Shown here in pieces: positions 8,153 through 16,798 of a stretch of 64,000 nucleotides of DNA (position 1 is its first letter; each line of letters starts with the position of its first letter). The notes beneath the pieces were generated by a model that was not told the origin of the DNA, made no database searches, and saw only the letters and a program-made list of their open reading frames with translations. The DNA lies in NCBI RefSeq assembly GCF_014648995.1, contig NZ_BMSE01000024.1, forward strand, positions 1 through 64,000, in the 5' to 3' direction. Origin of the DNA: Streptomyces massasporeus. GTDB taxonomy: Bacteria > Actinomycetota > Actinomycetes > Streptomycetales > Streptomycetaceae. Position numbers and translations under genes: made by a program.

Positions 8153-9592
8153 TCATCGCACAGGCACCGCCACATACTGGTACTCCAGGAACTCGTCGAT
8201 CCCGACCCGGCCGCCCTCGCGTCCGAGCCCGGATTGCTTGACCCCGCCGAACGGGGCCGCCGGGTTGGAGACGAGGCCGGTGTTGAGGCCGACCATGCCG
8301 ACCTCCAGGCCTTCACTGACGCGCAGGCCCCGGTCCAGTCCCTGGGTGAAGACGTAACCGACCAGTCCCCAGGGCGTGTCGTTGGCACGGCGCAGGACCT
8401 CGTCCTCGTCGTCGAAGGTGAGGATCGCGGCGACCGGCCCGAAGATCTCCGTGTCCATCAGACGGCTGCCGGGGTCGACACCGGCCAGCACGGTCGGCGG
8501 ATAGAAGTTGCCCGGCCCTTCCGGCCTGCGACCGCCCACGAGCACCTCGGCGCCGCGCTCCACGGCGTCGGCGACGAGCTCCTCCACCTTGGCGCGTCCG
8601 GTGGCGTCGATCAGCGGGCCGACGTCCACGCCGTTGCGGGTGCCGGGCCCCACCACCAGCGCGCCCATCCGCTCGGCGAGCCGCCGCCCGAACTCGTCGG
8701 CCACCGACCGGTGCACGAAGAACCGGTTGGCCGCTGTGCAGGCCTCGCCCATGTTGCGCATCTTGGCCACCATCGCGGCGTCCACGGCCACGTCCAGGTC
8801 GGCGTCGTCGAAGACGATGAACGGGGCGTTGCCGCCCAGCTCCATCGAGGTGCGTACGACGGTGTCGGCGCACTGCGCGAGGAGCAGCCGGCCGACGGCG
8901 GTGGAGCCGGTGAAGGACAGCTTGCGGATCCGGCCGCCGCGCAACAGCGGCTCGCACACCTCGCCGGCGCGGGAGGTGGTGACGATGTTCAGCACCCCGT
9001 CCGGCAGGCCCGCCTCCTTCAGGATCCCGGCCAGCGCGAGGCTGGACAGCGGGGTCTGCGGGGCCGGCTTGAGGATCATCGTGCAGCCCGCCGCGATCGC
9101 CGGGCCGATCTTGCGGGTGCCCATGGCCAGCGGGAAGTTCCACGGCGTGATCAGCAGGCAGGGGCCGACCGGGCGACGGGAGAGCAGCATGCGGTTACGG
9201 CCGTCGGGCAGCAGCCCGCAGCCACCGTCGATCCGCACGGCCTCCTCGGAGAACCAGCGGAAGAACTCGGCGGCGTACGCCACCTCTCCCCGGGCCTCGG
9301 CGAGCGGCTTGCCCATCTCGGACGTCATCAGGTGGGCGAGCTCGTCGGTGCGTTCCAGGATGAGCTCGTGGGCGCGGCGCAGGATTTCGCTGCGTGCCCG
9401 GGGCGCGGTGCGGGCCCAGTCGGGCTGGGCCTGGACGGCCGCCTCCTCGGCGAGCCGGGCGTCCTTGGCGCCGGCGTCGGCGACGTGGCAGAGGATCTCG
9501 CCGGTGGCGGGGTCGTCGACGGGCATGGTGGCGCCGTCCGCGGCGTCCACCCAGGCACCGCCGATGAACAACTGAGTCAGTACCTCGGTCAT
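8153..9592 (-). CDS. gabD: NAD(P)+-dependent succinate-semialdehyde dehydrogenase
   Basis: 479 residues, the usual length for this aldehyde dehydrogenase group. It should oxidise succinate semialdehyde to succinate, the last step of GABA breakdown. Visible family features are PWNFPLAMGTRKIGPAIAAG (cofactor region), FTGSTAVGR (227-235), catalytic Glu251 in MELGG and nucleophile Cys285 in MGEACTAANRF. Its ATG overlaps the stop of the upstream FAD-FeS gene by ATGA, so it is the third gene of an operon with gabT. The operon makes GABA metabolism likely, though relatives also use glutarate semialdehyde and other aldehydes. Confidence 0.85.
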   Translation of the reverse strand: MTEVLTQLFIGGAWVDAADGATMPVDDPATGEILCHVADAGAKDARLAEEAAVQAQPDWARTAPRARSEILRRAHELILERTDELAHLMTSEMGKPLAEARGEVAYAAEFFRWFSEEAVRIDGGCGLLPDGRNRMLLSRRPVGPCLLITPWNFPLAMGTRKIGPAIAAGCTMILKPAPQTPLSSLALAGILKEAGLPDGVLNIVTTSRAGEVCEPLLRGGRIRKLSFTGSTAVGRLLLAQCADTVVRTSMELGGNAPFIVFDDADLDVAVDAAMVAKMRNMGEACTAANRFFVHRSVADEFGRRLAERMGALVVGPGTRNGVDVGPLIDATGRAKVEELVADAVERGAEVLVGGRRPEGPGNFYPPTVLAGVDPGSRLMDTEIFGPVAAILTFDDEDEVLRRANDTPWGLVGYVFTQGLDRGLRVSEGLEVGMVGLNTGLVSNPAAPFGGVKQSGLGREGGRVGIDEFLEYQYVAVPVR

Positions 9593-12456
9593 GTCGTCTC
9601 TCCTGGTTGATCGGCGGCGGGGTCGAGGAGTTCGGCGAGGTGCAGGGCGCGGATGTCCTGGTCGCCGGCGAGGTGGTCGATCTGGGTGGCGCAGCTGAAG
9701 CCGTCGGCGACGACGGGGCGTCCGTCCAGTCGGTCCAGGCGGGGCTTGAGGGCGAGGTCGGCGACGGCGATGGAGGTGTCATAGTGCTCGGCTTCGAAGC
9801 CGAAGTTGCCGGCCAGTCCGCAGCAGCCCTCGGCCTCGTCGACCTCGCGTACGCCCAGGCGGCGCAGCAGGTCGGCGGGGCGGCGACCCTTGAACGTGGC
9901 GTACTCGTGGCAGTGGGTCTGCAGTACGACGTTCTCGGGGAGGGGCGGCGGGGTCCAGCCCGGGTCGGCCAGGTCGCTCAGGGCGCCGGTGAAGGTCTGC
10001 ACGCGGTCGGCCACGCGCCGGGCGGCCTCGGTGCCGAGGAGTTCGGGCACGTCGCGTTTGAGGGCTGCGGCGCAGCTGGGTTCGGCCACGATGATCGGCC
10101 GGTCGTCGCCGTTATCGAGGGCGGCGACCGTGCGGCCCATGATCTTGCGGGCCGTGGCGAGCTGGCCGGTGCTGACCCAGGTCAGCCCGCAGCACAAGCC
10201 GTCCCGCGGGGTGCAGGGGACACCGGCGTCGGCGAGCACGCGGCTCGCCGCTCCCGCGACCTGTGGGCGGAAGGCACGAGTGAAGCTGTCGACGAAGAGG
10301 ATGGCTCTGGCCGGTTCGGTGGTCTTCTGAGCGCGGAGGGTCGTGCGCAGGGCGCGGCGGGAGGCGAAGGCGGGGATTGCGCGCTTGGTGGTGACGCCGC
10401 CCAGGCGGGCCAGGAGCTTGCCGAGCGGTCCGCGCAGCAGCAGGTTGACCGGGCGGGCCGCGTATCCGGCCAGGGCGGAGGTTCGGGGCAGCCAGCCGAG
10501 GGAGTAGTGGGAGCGGGGCCGCAGGCGGCCCTTGTAGTGCTGGTGGAGGAACTCCGCCTTGTAGGTGGCCATGTCGACGCCTACCGGGCAGTCGCTGGAG
10601 CAGGCCTTGCACGACAGACACAGATCGAGTGCGTCGCGCACCTCGGTGGAGCGCCAGCCGTCGCTGACGGCTTCGCCGCGGACCATCTCCTGGAGCATGC
10701 GGGCCCGGCCGCGGGTGGAGTCGTTCTCCTCGCCCGTGGCCCGATAGCTCGGGCACATCACCCCGCCGGCGTCACTGCGGCAACGGCCGACCCCGACACA
10801 GCGACGCACGGCACCGGCGAAACCGTCCTCGTCGTGCGGGAAGCCGAACGTCGAGTCCACCAGCGGCAGTTCACGCAGCGCCAAGTCAGCGTCGAGCGGG
10901 GCCGGGTCGATGATGACACCGGGGTTGAGCAGCCCTTCGGGGTCGAAGGTCTTCTTGAAGGCGGCGAACGCGGCGATCATGCGGTGGCTGTACATGACCT
11001 TCAGCAGTTCGCTGCGGGCACGTCCGTCACCGTGCTCACCCGACAGCGTGCCGCCGTGCTCGACAACCAACGCGGCGGCCTCAGACAGGAACCGGCGCAT
11101 GACCGTCCGGCCTGCGTCCGTGGCCATGTCGAAGTCGATCCGCACATGGACGCATCCGGCGCCGAAGTGCCCGTACAGCACACCGGTGAGCTCGTGGGCG
11201 GCGAGCAGCTTGCGGAAACCGCGCAGGTAGGCGGCCAAGTCCGCCGGGGCGACGGCCGCGTCCTCCCAGCCGGGCCAGGACTCCCCGCCGTCGACGAGCC
11301 GGGCCGCCAGTCCGGCCCCGTCCTCCCGCACCCGCCACAGCGAGCGCCGCTCGGCCGGGCTCTCCACGAGCCGCCCGCCGGTCAGCCGTCCCACGGCCTT
11401 GAGCGCATCGAGCAACTCTTCGGCCCGGGCGTTCACGGTGGCCTGGTCGTCGCCTTCGAGCTCGACGTACAGCCAGGCGCGGCCCTCGGGCAGGCCGGTG
11501 ACGGAATCGGGGCCGCGGCGGGCGCGCATGGTGGCGACGATCGCCTCGTCCATGCCCTCCACCGCACTCGGCGAGAAGCGCAGAATCTCCGGCACGTCCT
11601 CAGCCGCCTGGACCACATCCTCGTAGCCCAGGGTCAGCAGGGTGGAGGCCTGTGCGGTGGCCACCAGGCGGACCGTCGCGGCGGTGACGACCGCACAGGT
11701 GCCCTCGGTGCCCACCAGGGCGCGGGCCAGGTCGAAGCCGTTCTCCGGCAGGAGGTGGTGGAGCTGATAGCCCGAGACCTGCCGCGGGATGCGGCCCAGC
11801 TCGGTCCGGAGCAGCGCCAGGTTCTCACCGACCAGACGCTTGAGATCGGCTTGCAGCCGGGCGACCGGCCCGGCATCGCCAGGATCGACCGGGTGCAGCC
11901 CTGCGTGGTCGGCGACGGCCCGCACGCCGTCGGCCGTCACGATCTCCAGCGCCTCGACATGCCCACTGGTCCGCCCGTCACGCACCGACCGGTTCCCGCA
12001 CGCGTCATTGCCGATCATGCCGCCGAGGGTGCAGCGGCTGTGCGAGGACGGGTCCGGGCCGAAGTCCAGTCCGTGCAGCGCGGTCGCACTGCGCAGCGCG
12101 TCCAGGACGACACCCGCCTCGACCCGCGCGGTGCGCGCCTCGACGTCGATGTCCAGGATCCGGTTCATGTACCGGGAGAAGTCCAGCACCACACCCGGCC
12201 CGACCGCGTTGCCCGCCATGCTCGTGCCGCCGCCCCGGGCCGTGACCGGCACACCCGCCTCACGGCAGGCCCGCAGCACGCCGACCACGTCGTCGGCGGA
12301 ACGCGGGAAGGCCACCGCCCGCGGCGGCACACGGTAGTTGGAGGCGTCGTAGGCGTAGGGGCCGGTGGCCCCCGGGCCGGTCTCCACCCGCAGACCGGGC
12401 GCGAGCTCGGCGATACGGGCCGTGAGACCCGCCAGGTCGCGGGTGGCGGTGGTCAT
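9589..12456 (-). CDS. FAD-linked oxidase / iron-sulfur fusion (D-2-hydroxyacid dehydrogenase type)
   Basis: 955 residues from the ATG at 12456, chosen because it overlaps the gabT stop by ATGA; the open frame runs further upstream without support. The N-terminal half is an FAD-binding PCMH domain (VTARGGGTSMAGNAVGPGVV) followed by an FAD-oxidase C-terminal domain. The second half has two ferredoxin-like clusters (CVGVGRCRSDAGGVMCP and CLSCKACSSDCP) and two CCG-type cysteine domains (CCGLTWVSTG, CCGLAGNFG). This architecture matches D-2-hydroxyglutarate or D-lactate dehydrogenases that pass electrons to the respiratory chain. Lying between gabT and gabD, it may oxidise a 2-hydroxyacid or another hydroxyacid formed in GABA metabolism. 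The exact substrate cannot be read from sequence. Confidence 0.8.
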   Translation of the reverse strand: MTTATRDLAGLTARIAELAPGLRVETGPGATGPYAYDASNYRVPPRAVAFPRSADDVVGVLRACREAGVPVTARGGGTSMAGNAVGPGVVLDFSRYMNRILDIDVEARTARVEAGVVLDALRSATALHGLDFGPDPSSHSRCTLGGMIGNDACGNRSVRDGRTSGHVEALEIVTADGVRAVADHAGLHPVDPGDAGPVARLQADLKRLVGENLALLRTELGRIPRQVSGYQLHHLLPENGFDLARALVGTEGTCAVVTAATVRLVATAQASTLLTLGYEDVVQAAEDVPEILRFSPSAVEGMDEAIVATMRARRGPDSVTGLPEGRAWLYVELEGDDQATVNARAEELLDALKAVGRLTGGRLVESPAERRSLWRVREDGAGLAARLVDGGESWPGWEDAAVAPADLAAYLRGFRKLLAAHELTGVLYGHFGAGCVHVRIDFDMATDAGRTVMRRFLSEAAALVVEHGGTLSGEHGDGRARSELLKVMYSHRMIAAFAAFKKTFDPEGLLNPGVIIDPAPLDADLALRELPLVDSTFGFPHDEDGFAGAVRRCVGVGRCRSDAGGVMCPSYRATGEENDSTRGRARMLQEMVRGEAVSDGWRSTEVRDALDLCLSCKACSSDCPVGVDMATYKAEFLHQHYKGRLRPRSHYSLGWLPRTSALAGYAARPVNLLLRGPLGKLLARLGGVTTKRAIPAFASRRALRTTLRAQKTTEPARAILFVDSFTRAFRPQVAGAASRVLADAGVPCTPRDGLCCGLTWVSTGQLATARKIMGRTVAALDNGDDRPIIVAEPSCAAALKRDVPELLGTEAARRVADRVQTFTGALSDLADPGWTPPPLPENVVLQTHCHEYATFKGRRPADLLRRLGVREVDEAEGCCGLAGNFGFEAEHYDTSIAVADLALKPRLDRLDGRPVVADGFSCATQIDHLAGDQDIRALHLAELLDPAADQPGETT

Positions 12457-13721
12457 CGGCCCGACGCTCCCGAGGTTCCGGCCTCGACGGCGTTCGCCCA
12501 GGCCTGAAGGCCCTCGTCGACGCCGGTCTCGTCGATCACGAGCGCCGGGATCATGCGCACGACCTGGTTCCAGGCGCCGCACAGCAGCAGGAGCAGGCCC
12601 TCGTCGATGGCGGCGCGCTGCACGCGGGCGGCGGTCTCCGGGTCGGGGCTGCCGTCCTCGGTGACGAACTCGGTGGCGAGCATGAGGCCGAGGCCGCGGA
12701 CGTCGCCGATGCCCGGGGTCCGGTCGGCGACGGCTTCCAGGCCCTGGCGGAGCCGCTTGCCCATCGCCTCGGCGTTCTCCACGAGCTTCTCGTCGCGTAC
12801 GACGTCCAGCGTCGCGCAGGCGGCGGCGCAGGCGACGGCGTTGGCACCGTATGTGCCGCCCTGCGAGCCGGGCCATGCCTTGGTCATCAGTTCCTCGGAG
12901 GCGGCGATGCCGGAGAGGGGGAAGCCGCTGGCCAGGCCCTTGGCGGTGACGAGGATGTCGGGGGTGACGCCGAAGTGGTCGTGGCCCCAGAAGCGGCCGG
13001 TGCGGCCGACGCCGGTCTGCACCTCGTCGAGGATCAGCAGGAAGCCGTGCCGGTCCGCCCGCTCGCGCAGGCCTTCCAGGAAGGCGCGGTTCGCGGGGAC
13101 GTAGCCACCCTCGCCGAGGACCGGCTCGACGATGATCGCCGCCGTGTCGGCGGGCGAGGAGATCGTCTGGAGGGTGTAGTCGAGTTCCTTCAGGGCGAAG
13201 CGGGTCGCGGTCTCCTCGTCCCAGCCGTAGCGGTAGGCGGTCGGGAAGGGGGTGACGACCACGCCGCTCATCAGCGGGGAGAACCCGGAGCGGAAGCGGA
13301 TGCCGGAGGTCGTCATGGAGGCGGCGGCGACCGTACGGCCGTGGAAGCCGCCGTGACAGACGATGACGTTCGGCCGGCCGGTCGCCTGGCGGGCCAGCCG
13401 CAGTGCCGACTCGACGGCCTCGCTGCCGGAGTTGGTGAAGAACAGGCTGTCCAGGCCGGCCGGCAGCACCTCGCCCAGCTTGTCGACGAGGCGGCGCAGC
13501 GGCTGGTGCATGACGGTCGTGTACTGGCCGTGGATCAGCGTGCCCACCTGCTCCTGCGCCGCCGCCACGACCTTGGGGTGGCAGTGCCCGGTGCTGGTGA
13601 CGCCGATACCGGCGGTGAAGTCGAGATAGCGGCGGCCGTCCTCACCGTAGAGGTGGACGCCCTCGCCCCGGGCCGCCACGACGGGCGTGGCCTGGCGAAG
13701 GTGCGGCGACAGTGCGGTCAT
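12453..13721 (-). CDS. gabT: 4-aminobutyrate aminotransferase (class III, PLP)
   Basis: 422 residues, full length for class III aminotransferases. It should transfer the amino group of GABA to 2-oxoglutarate, giving succinate semialdehyde and glutamate. The PLP site is visible: NSGSEAVESALRLAR (97-111), GGFHGRT (124-130), Asp232 in LDEVQTGVGRTG and Schiff-base Lys261 in VTAKGLASGFPLSG. First gene of the gabT / FAD-FeS / gabD operon, with a GGAGA before its ATG. It is divergent from the PucR-type regulator gene across 226 bp. Related enzymes use 5-aminovalerate or other omega-amino acids, so substrate range is not fixed. Confidence 0.88.
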   Translation of the reverse strand: MTALSPHLRQATPVVAARGEGVHLYGEDGRRYLDFTAGIGVTSTGHCHPKVVAAAQEQVGTLIHGQYTTVMHQPLRRLVDKLGEVLPAGLDSLFFTNSGSEAVESALRLARQATGRPNVIVCHGGFHGRTVAAASMTTSGIRFRSGFSPLMSGVVVTPFPTAYRYGWDEETATRFALKELDYTLQTISSPADTAAIIVEPVLGEGGYVPANRAFLEGLRERADRHGFLLILDEVQTGVGRTGRFWGHDHFGVTPDILVTAKGLASGFPLSGIAASEELMTKAWPGSQGGTYGANAVACAAACATLDVVRDEKLVENAEAMGKRLRQGLEAVADRTPGIGDVRGLGLMLATEFVTEDGSPDPETAARVQRAAIDEGLLLLLCGAWNQVVRMIPALVIDETGVDEGLQAWANAVEAGTSGASGR

Positions 13722-13947
13722 GGTGTCTCCCGGCCGTACGACGAGGTGTGGTTGCTTGGCTCAGCTCCGGTGCCGAGCATCCAAGCCGCGGCGACCGCCG
13801 GCAACGCGTGATCTGTCCGGCCGGAACCCGTTGTTCGGACGTTGTGTCAACCGCCGGACCCCCCAGGCACCCCCTGTCCCACCCGTGGACAGCTCTTGCG
13901 CAGGTCAGCCCCGCTTGTCAGAGTGACCGGGCACGCAGGGAGGCACC

Positions 13948-15606
13948 GTGAACCAGCACCCCCCGACGGCCGGCCGTGATGCGGCCCCGGCCGGTCGCGC
14001 ACCCACCCTCGCCGACGTCCTGGCCCTGCCGGTCCTGGCCGCGGGACAGCCCCAGGTCGTCACGGGGCTCGCTCAACTGGACCGGCCGGTGCGCTGGGTG
14101 CACATCACCGAGCTGACGGACCCGGCCTCCTTCCTCAAGGGCGGCGAGCTGGTCCTGACCACCGGCATGCCACTGCCGGAAGACGCCTCGGGTGTCCGCC
14201 GGTACGTCGACGAACTCACCGAGGTGGGGGCGGCCGCCCTGGTCATCGAACTCGTACGGCGCTATCACCGGCCGCCCGACGCCCTCGTGCAGGCCTGCCG
14301 GGCCCGGGGCCTGCCCCTGGTCACCCTCGCCCGGGACGTCAATTTCCTGGAGGTCACCCAGGTCGTGCACGCGCTGATCCTCGGCAACCAGGCCGACGCG
14401 ATGCGGCGGACGCAGCGGATCCACGAGGCGTTCACGGCTCTGACGTTGCGCGGGGCGGGGCCACAGGACGTGGTGCGCGCGGCGGCGGAGATGAGCGGCC
14501 GGACGGTCGTGCTGGAGAACCTGGTGCACCAGGCGCTGATCTGCGAGCCCTCGGGGAGCACGGTGGAGGAGGCGCTCGGGGACTGGGAGCGGCGCTCCCG
14601 GGCTGCCGAGCCCGGCGACCGCACCGAGGTGGGCGGCCCGGAGGGGTGGCTCACCGCGCCCGTCTCCTACCAGGGGGAACGCTGGGGGCGTCTGGCGATG
14701 CTGCCCGCCGACGGGCCGGCCTTCGGTCCCGAGCACGTCACCGTCCTGGAGCGGACGGCGATGGCCCTGACGGTGGCCCGGCTCATCCACTCCACGCCGT
14801 GGGAGCACACGGCCCACCGCACCGTCCTGCGGGAACTCGCGGAGCAGCGCCACCACTCCGCCGAGGACGTCCGCGCCCGCTGCGCCGCGCTGGGCCTGCC
14901 CACGGAGGCCGGTGTCTTCCTGGCGATCCTCGTGGATCCGGGGCCCGGCGGGGAGGACGCGGAACCGGAGGCCCGGCTGCACCGGGAGCTGAGGTCGGCC
15001 GGGGTCCCGGCCCTGGTCGGCGAGCTCTCCCCCGGCCGCCTCGGCGTCCTGCTGGCCCTGCGCCCCGACCGGCCCTGGCGGCCCGTGGCCGAACGGCTGA
15101 GCCGCACCGCGCTGGCTCTGGCCCCGGAGGCGATCATCGGCGTCGGCTCGGAGGTGGCGGACCTCGCCGACACCGCACGTTCCTTCCGGGAGGCGGCCCG
15201 GGTCATAGAGGCCACCCCGCCCGGCCAGGCCCTGCCCGCGGACCGTTCCTTCCACGAGCTGCCGGACATCGACCTGCGCCGGCTGCTGTACGCGCTGCGC
15301 GAGGACACCCGGATCCAGGACTACACGGAACGGCGGCTGAGCCGGCTCGTCGACCACGACACCCGGCACGGCACCGACCTGCTGGCGACCCTGGGCCACT
15401 ACCTCGACGCCGCCGGCAACAAGACGACGGCGGCCCGTCGCGGCGGCCTGTCCAGAGAGACCATGTACCAGCGCCTGCGCACCATCGAGCGCCTCCTCGA
15501 CACCGACCTCGAATCCGGCGACCACCGCACCGAACTCCACGTGGCCCTCACGGTGTTGCGGGTTCTGCGCGCCGGCCAGGGCAGGGAGGACCGGCCTCTC
15601 GTGTAA
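13948..15606 (+). CDS. PucR-family transcriptional regulator
   Basis: 552 residues. The N-terminal part (about 20-140: PTLADVLALPVLAAGQPQV, then VRWVHITELTDPASFLKGGE) is the PucR purine-catabolism-type sensor domain. The middle resembles a GGDEF-like/PucR linker, and the C-terminus (about 450-540, LLATLGHYLDAAGNKTTAAR then ETMYQRLRTIERLL) is the HTH_30 DNA-binding domain. Transcribed away from gabT with 226 bp between the starts, it is the obvious candidate activator or repressor of the gab operon. Streptomycete GABA operons are often controlled by PucR proteins. No operator was identified with confidence in the gap. Confidence 0.88.
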   Translation: MNQHPPTAGRDAAPAGRAPTLADVLALPVLAAGQPQVVTGLAQLDRPVRWVHITELTDPASFLKGGELVLTTGMPLPEDASGVRRYVDELTEVGAAALVIELVRRYHRPPDALVQACRARGLPLVTLARDVNFLEVTQVVHALILGNQADAMRRTQRIHEAFTALTLRGAGPQDVVRAAAEMSGRTVVLENLVHQALICEPSGSTVEEALGDWERRSRAAEPGDRTEVGGPEGWLTAPVSYQGERWGRLAMLPADGPAFGPEHVTVLERTAMALTVARLIHSTPWEHTAHRTVLRELAEQRHHSAEDVRARCAALGLPTEAGVFLAILVDPGPGGEDAEPEARLHRELRSAGVPALVGELSPGRLGVLLALRPDRPWRPVAERLSRTALALAPEAIIGVGSEVADLADTARSFREAARVIEATPPGQALPADRSFHELPDIDLRRLLYALREDTRIQDYTERRLSRLVDHDTRHGTDLLATLGHYLDAAGNKTTAARRGGLSRETMYQRLRTIERLLDTDLESGDHRTELHVALTVLRVLRAGQGREDRPLV

Positions 15607-15668
15607 CGCTTTCCGCGCCCCGTTCCAAGAACGAGTGAAAGGCACCTGTCGACGAGAAGGGGATGTTC

Positions 15669-16274
15669 GTGGACGACGCGGAACGGTTACGGGGTGGGCC
15701 CGCTGCGGCGGTCGGTGACCCGCGGCACTTCGAGGAGTTCTACCGGCGCCATGTCGACGCGGTGCTGCGCTTCGTGGCCCGGCGGGTGGACGACCCGCAC
15801 ACGGCGGCCGACCTGACGGCCGAGATCTTCCTCGCCGTCCTCGACTCGGCCGGCACCTACCGCCCGCACCTCGGCAGCGAGACGGCGTGGCTGTACGGCA
15901 TCGCGCGCAACGTCGTGTCGTCGGAGCGCCGCCGGATCGCCCGGGAGACCGAACGCGACCGGCGCATCCGCGGGCGGCGGTTGCTGGAGCCCGACGACAT
16001 CGTCCGCATCGAGGACAGGCTCGACGCGGAGAGCCCCGGGCGGCGCGTCCTGGCGGCGCTGGCGAGGCTCCCGGAGGGCGAGCGGGCCGTCATGGAACTG
16101 GTCGCGGTCGACCAACTCACGGTGACCGAGGCCGCGGCCGCCCTGGGCATCCGCCAGGTCACGGCCCGGGTCCGGCTGCACCGGGCGCGCAAGGCGCTGC
16201 GCGAGGAGACGGACTGCCGGACCGCACAGACGGCGGAGGCATCGCTGGTGCACGTCGCGAGGGGGGAAGCATGA
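15669..16274 (+). CDS. ECF RNA polymerase sigma factor with an early TTA codon
   Basis: 201 residues from GTG 15669, chosen because AAGGGG (15657-15662) is well spaced for it; an ATG at 15663 lies too close to that site. Region 2 spans FEEFYRRHVDAVLRFVARRV to AWLYGIARNVVSSERRR, and region 4 is LPEGERAVMELVAVDQLTVT with AAALGIRQVTARVRLHRARK. The leucine at codon 7 (15687-15689) is TTA, the rare codon read by the bldA tRNA in streptomycetes, so translation may be limited to late growth. It overlaps the next membrane-protein gene by ATGA. Confidence 0.85.
   Translation: MDDAERLRGGPAAAVGDPRHFEEFYRRHVDAVLRFVARRVDDPHTAADLTAEIFLAVLDSAGTYRPHLGSETAWLYGIARNVVSSERRRIARETERDRRIRGRRLLEPDDIVRIEDRLDAESPGRRVLAALARLPEGERAVMELVAVDQLTVTEAAAALGIRQVTARVRLHRARKALREETDCRTAQTAEASLVHVARGEA
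15687..15689 (+). promoter_or_regulatory. TTA leucine codon (possible bldA control)
   Basis: In-frame TTA near the start of the ECF sigma gene. I found no other in-frame TTA in the genes of this window. In Streptomyces, TTA codons make expression depend on the bldA leucyl-tRNA. Confidence 0.8.
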
Positions 16275-16798
16275 GCACGAGGACGACGTTCGAGGACCGG
16301 CTGCTGGGTGAGCTGAAGAAGGAGATCGAGCTGCGCGGGGCCGGGTCCCGAGCGGACACCGGCGCGATGACGGCTCCGGTGCGCCGCCGGTTCGCCCCGG
16401 TCCGCATCGCCATGGTGGCGGCCTGCGCGGCGGCGTTGGCCGCCACGGTGGTGGTGCCCGGCTCGCCCACCGACCCCAGCGCGTTCGCGGTGGCACGCCA
16501 CAGCGACGGCAGTGTCGAACTCACCGTCAGCAAACAGGGCTTCGGCATCGACGACCAGCTGGAACTCGCGGAACGCGTGCGCCCGTGGGGCATTCGGGTG
16601 GACGTGCTCGCTCCCGGGGACGTGTGCGCCTCATGGGAAATCCCCCGGGTCATGGTCCTCACCGCCGAGGGCGACCCCATCCGCGCCTGGCCTGTCACCC
16701 TGCGCCGGGGCAGCACGCTGGTGATCGAGAACTCCTGGGGCGAACCGGTTCCCAGGGACGAGATCGAGCACTACGAGGTCAAGCCCTGCACACGGTGA
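16271..16798 (+). CDS. One-pass membrane protein paired with the ECF sigma factor
   Basis: 175 residues, starting in an ATGA overlap with the sigma factor. Residues 1-40 are charged and cytoplasmic (FEDRLLGELKKEIELR). One membrane helix spans about 45-64 (RIAMVAACAAALAATVVVPG). Residues 65-175 form a small outer domain with two cysteines (Cys119, Cys173) and strands such as SVELTVSKQGF. The position suggests an anti-sigma or sensor role, but no zinc-binding HxxxCxxC anti-sigma motif is visible, so that job is inferred. Many streptomycete sigma genes are followed by similar short proteins of unknown function. Confidence 0.65.
   Translation: MSTRTTFEDRLLGELKKEIELRGAGSRADTGAMTAPVRRRFAPVRIAMVAACAAALAATVVVPGSPTDPSAFAVARHSDGSVELTVSKQGFGIDDQLELAERVRPWGIRVDVLAPGDVCASWEIPRVMVLTAEGDPIRAWPVTLRRGSTLVIENSWGEPVPRDEIEHYEVKPCTR

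Noticed and set aside
9607-12507. Plus-strand 966-codon open frame
   Set aside because: Exact antisense of the FAD-FeS dehydrogenase gene, which has clear cofactor motifs. Long antisense frames are expected at this GC content.
16159-16716. Minus-strand frame over the sigma partner gene
   Set aside because: Antisense to two overlapping genes with clear features. Serine/arginine-rich shadow composition.
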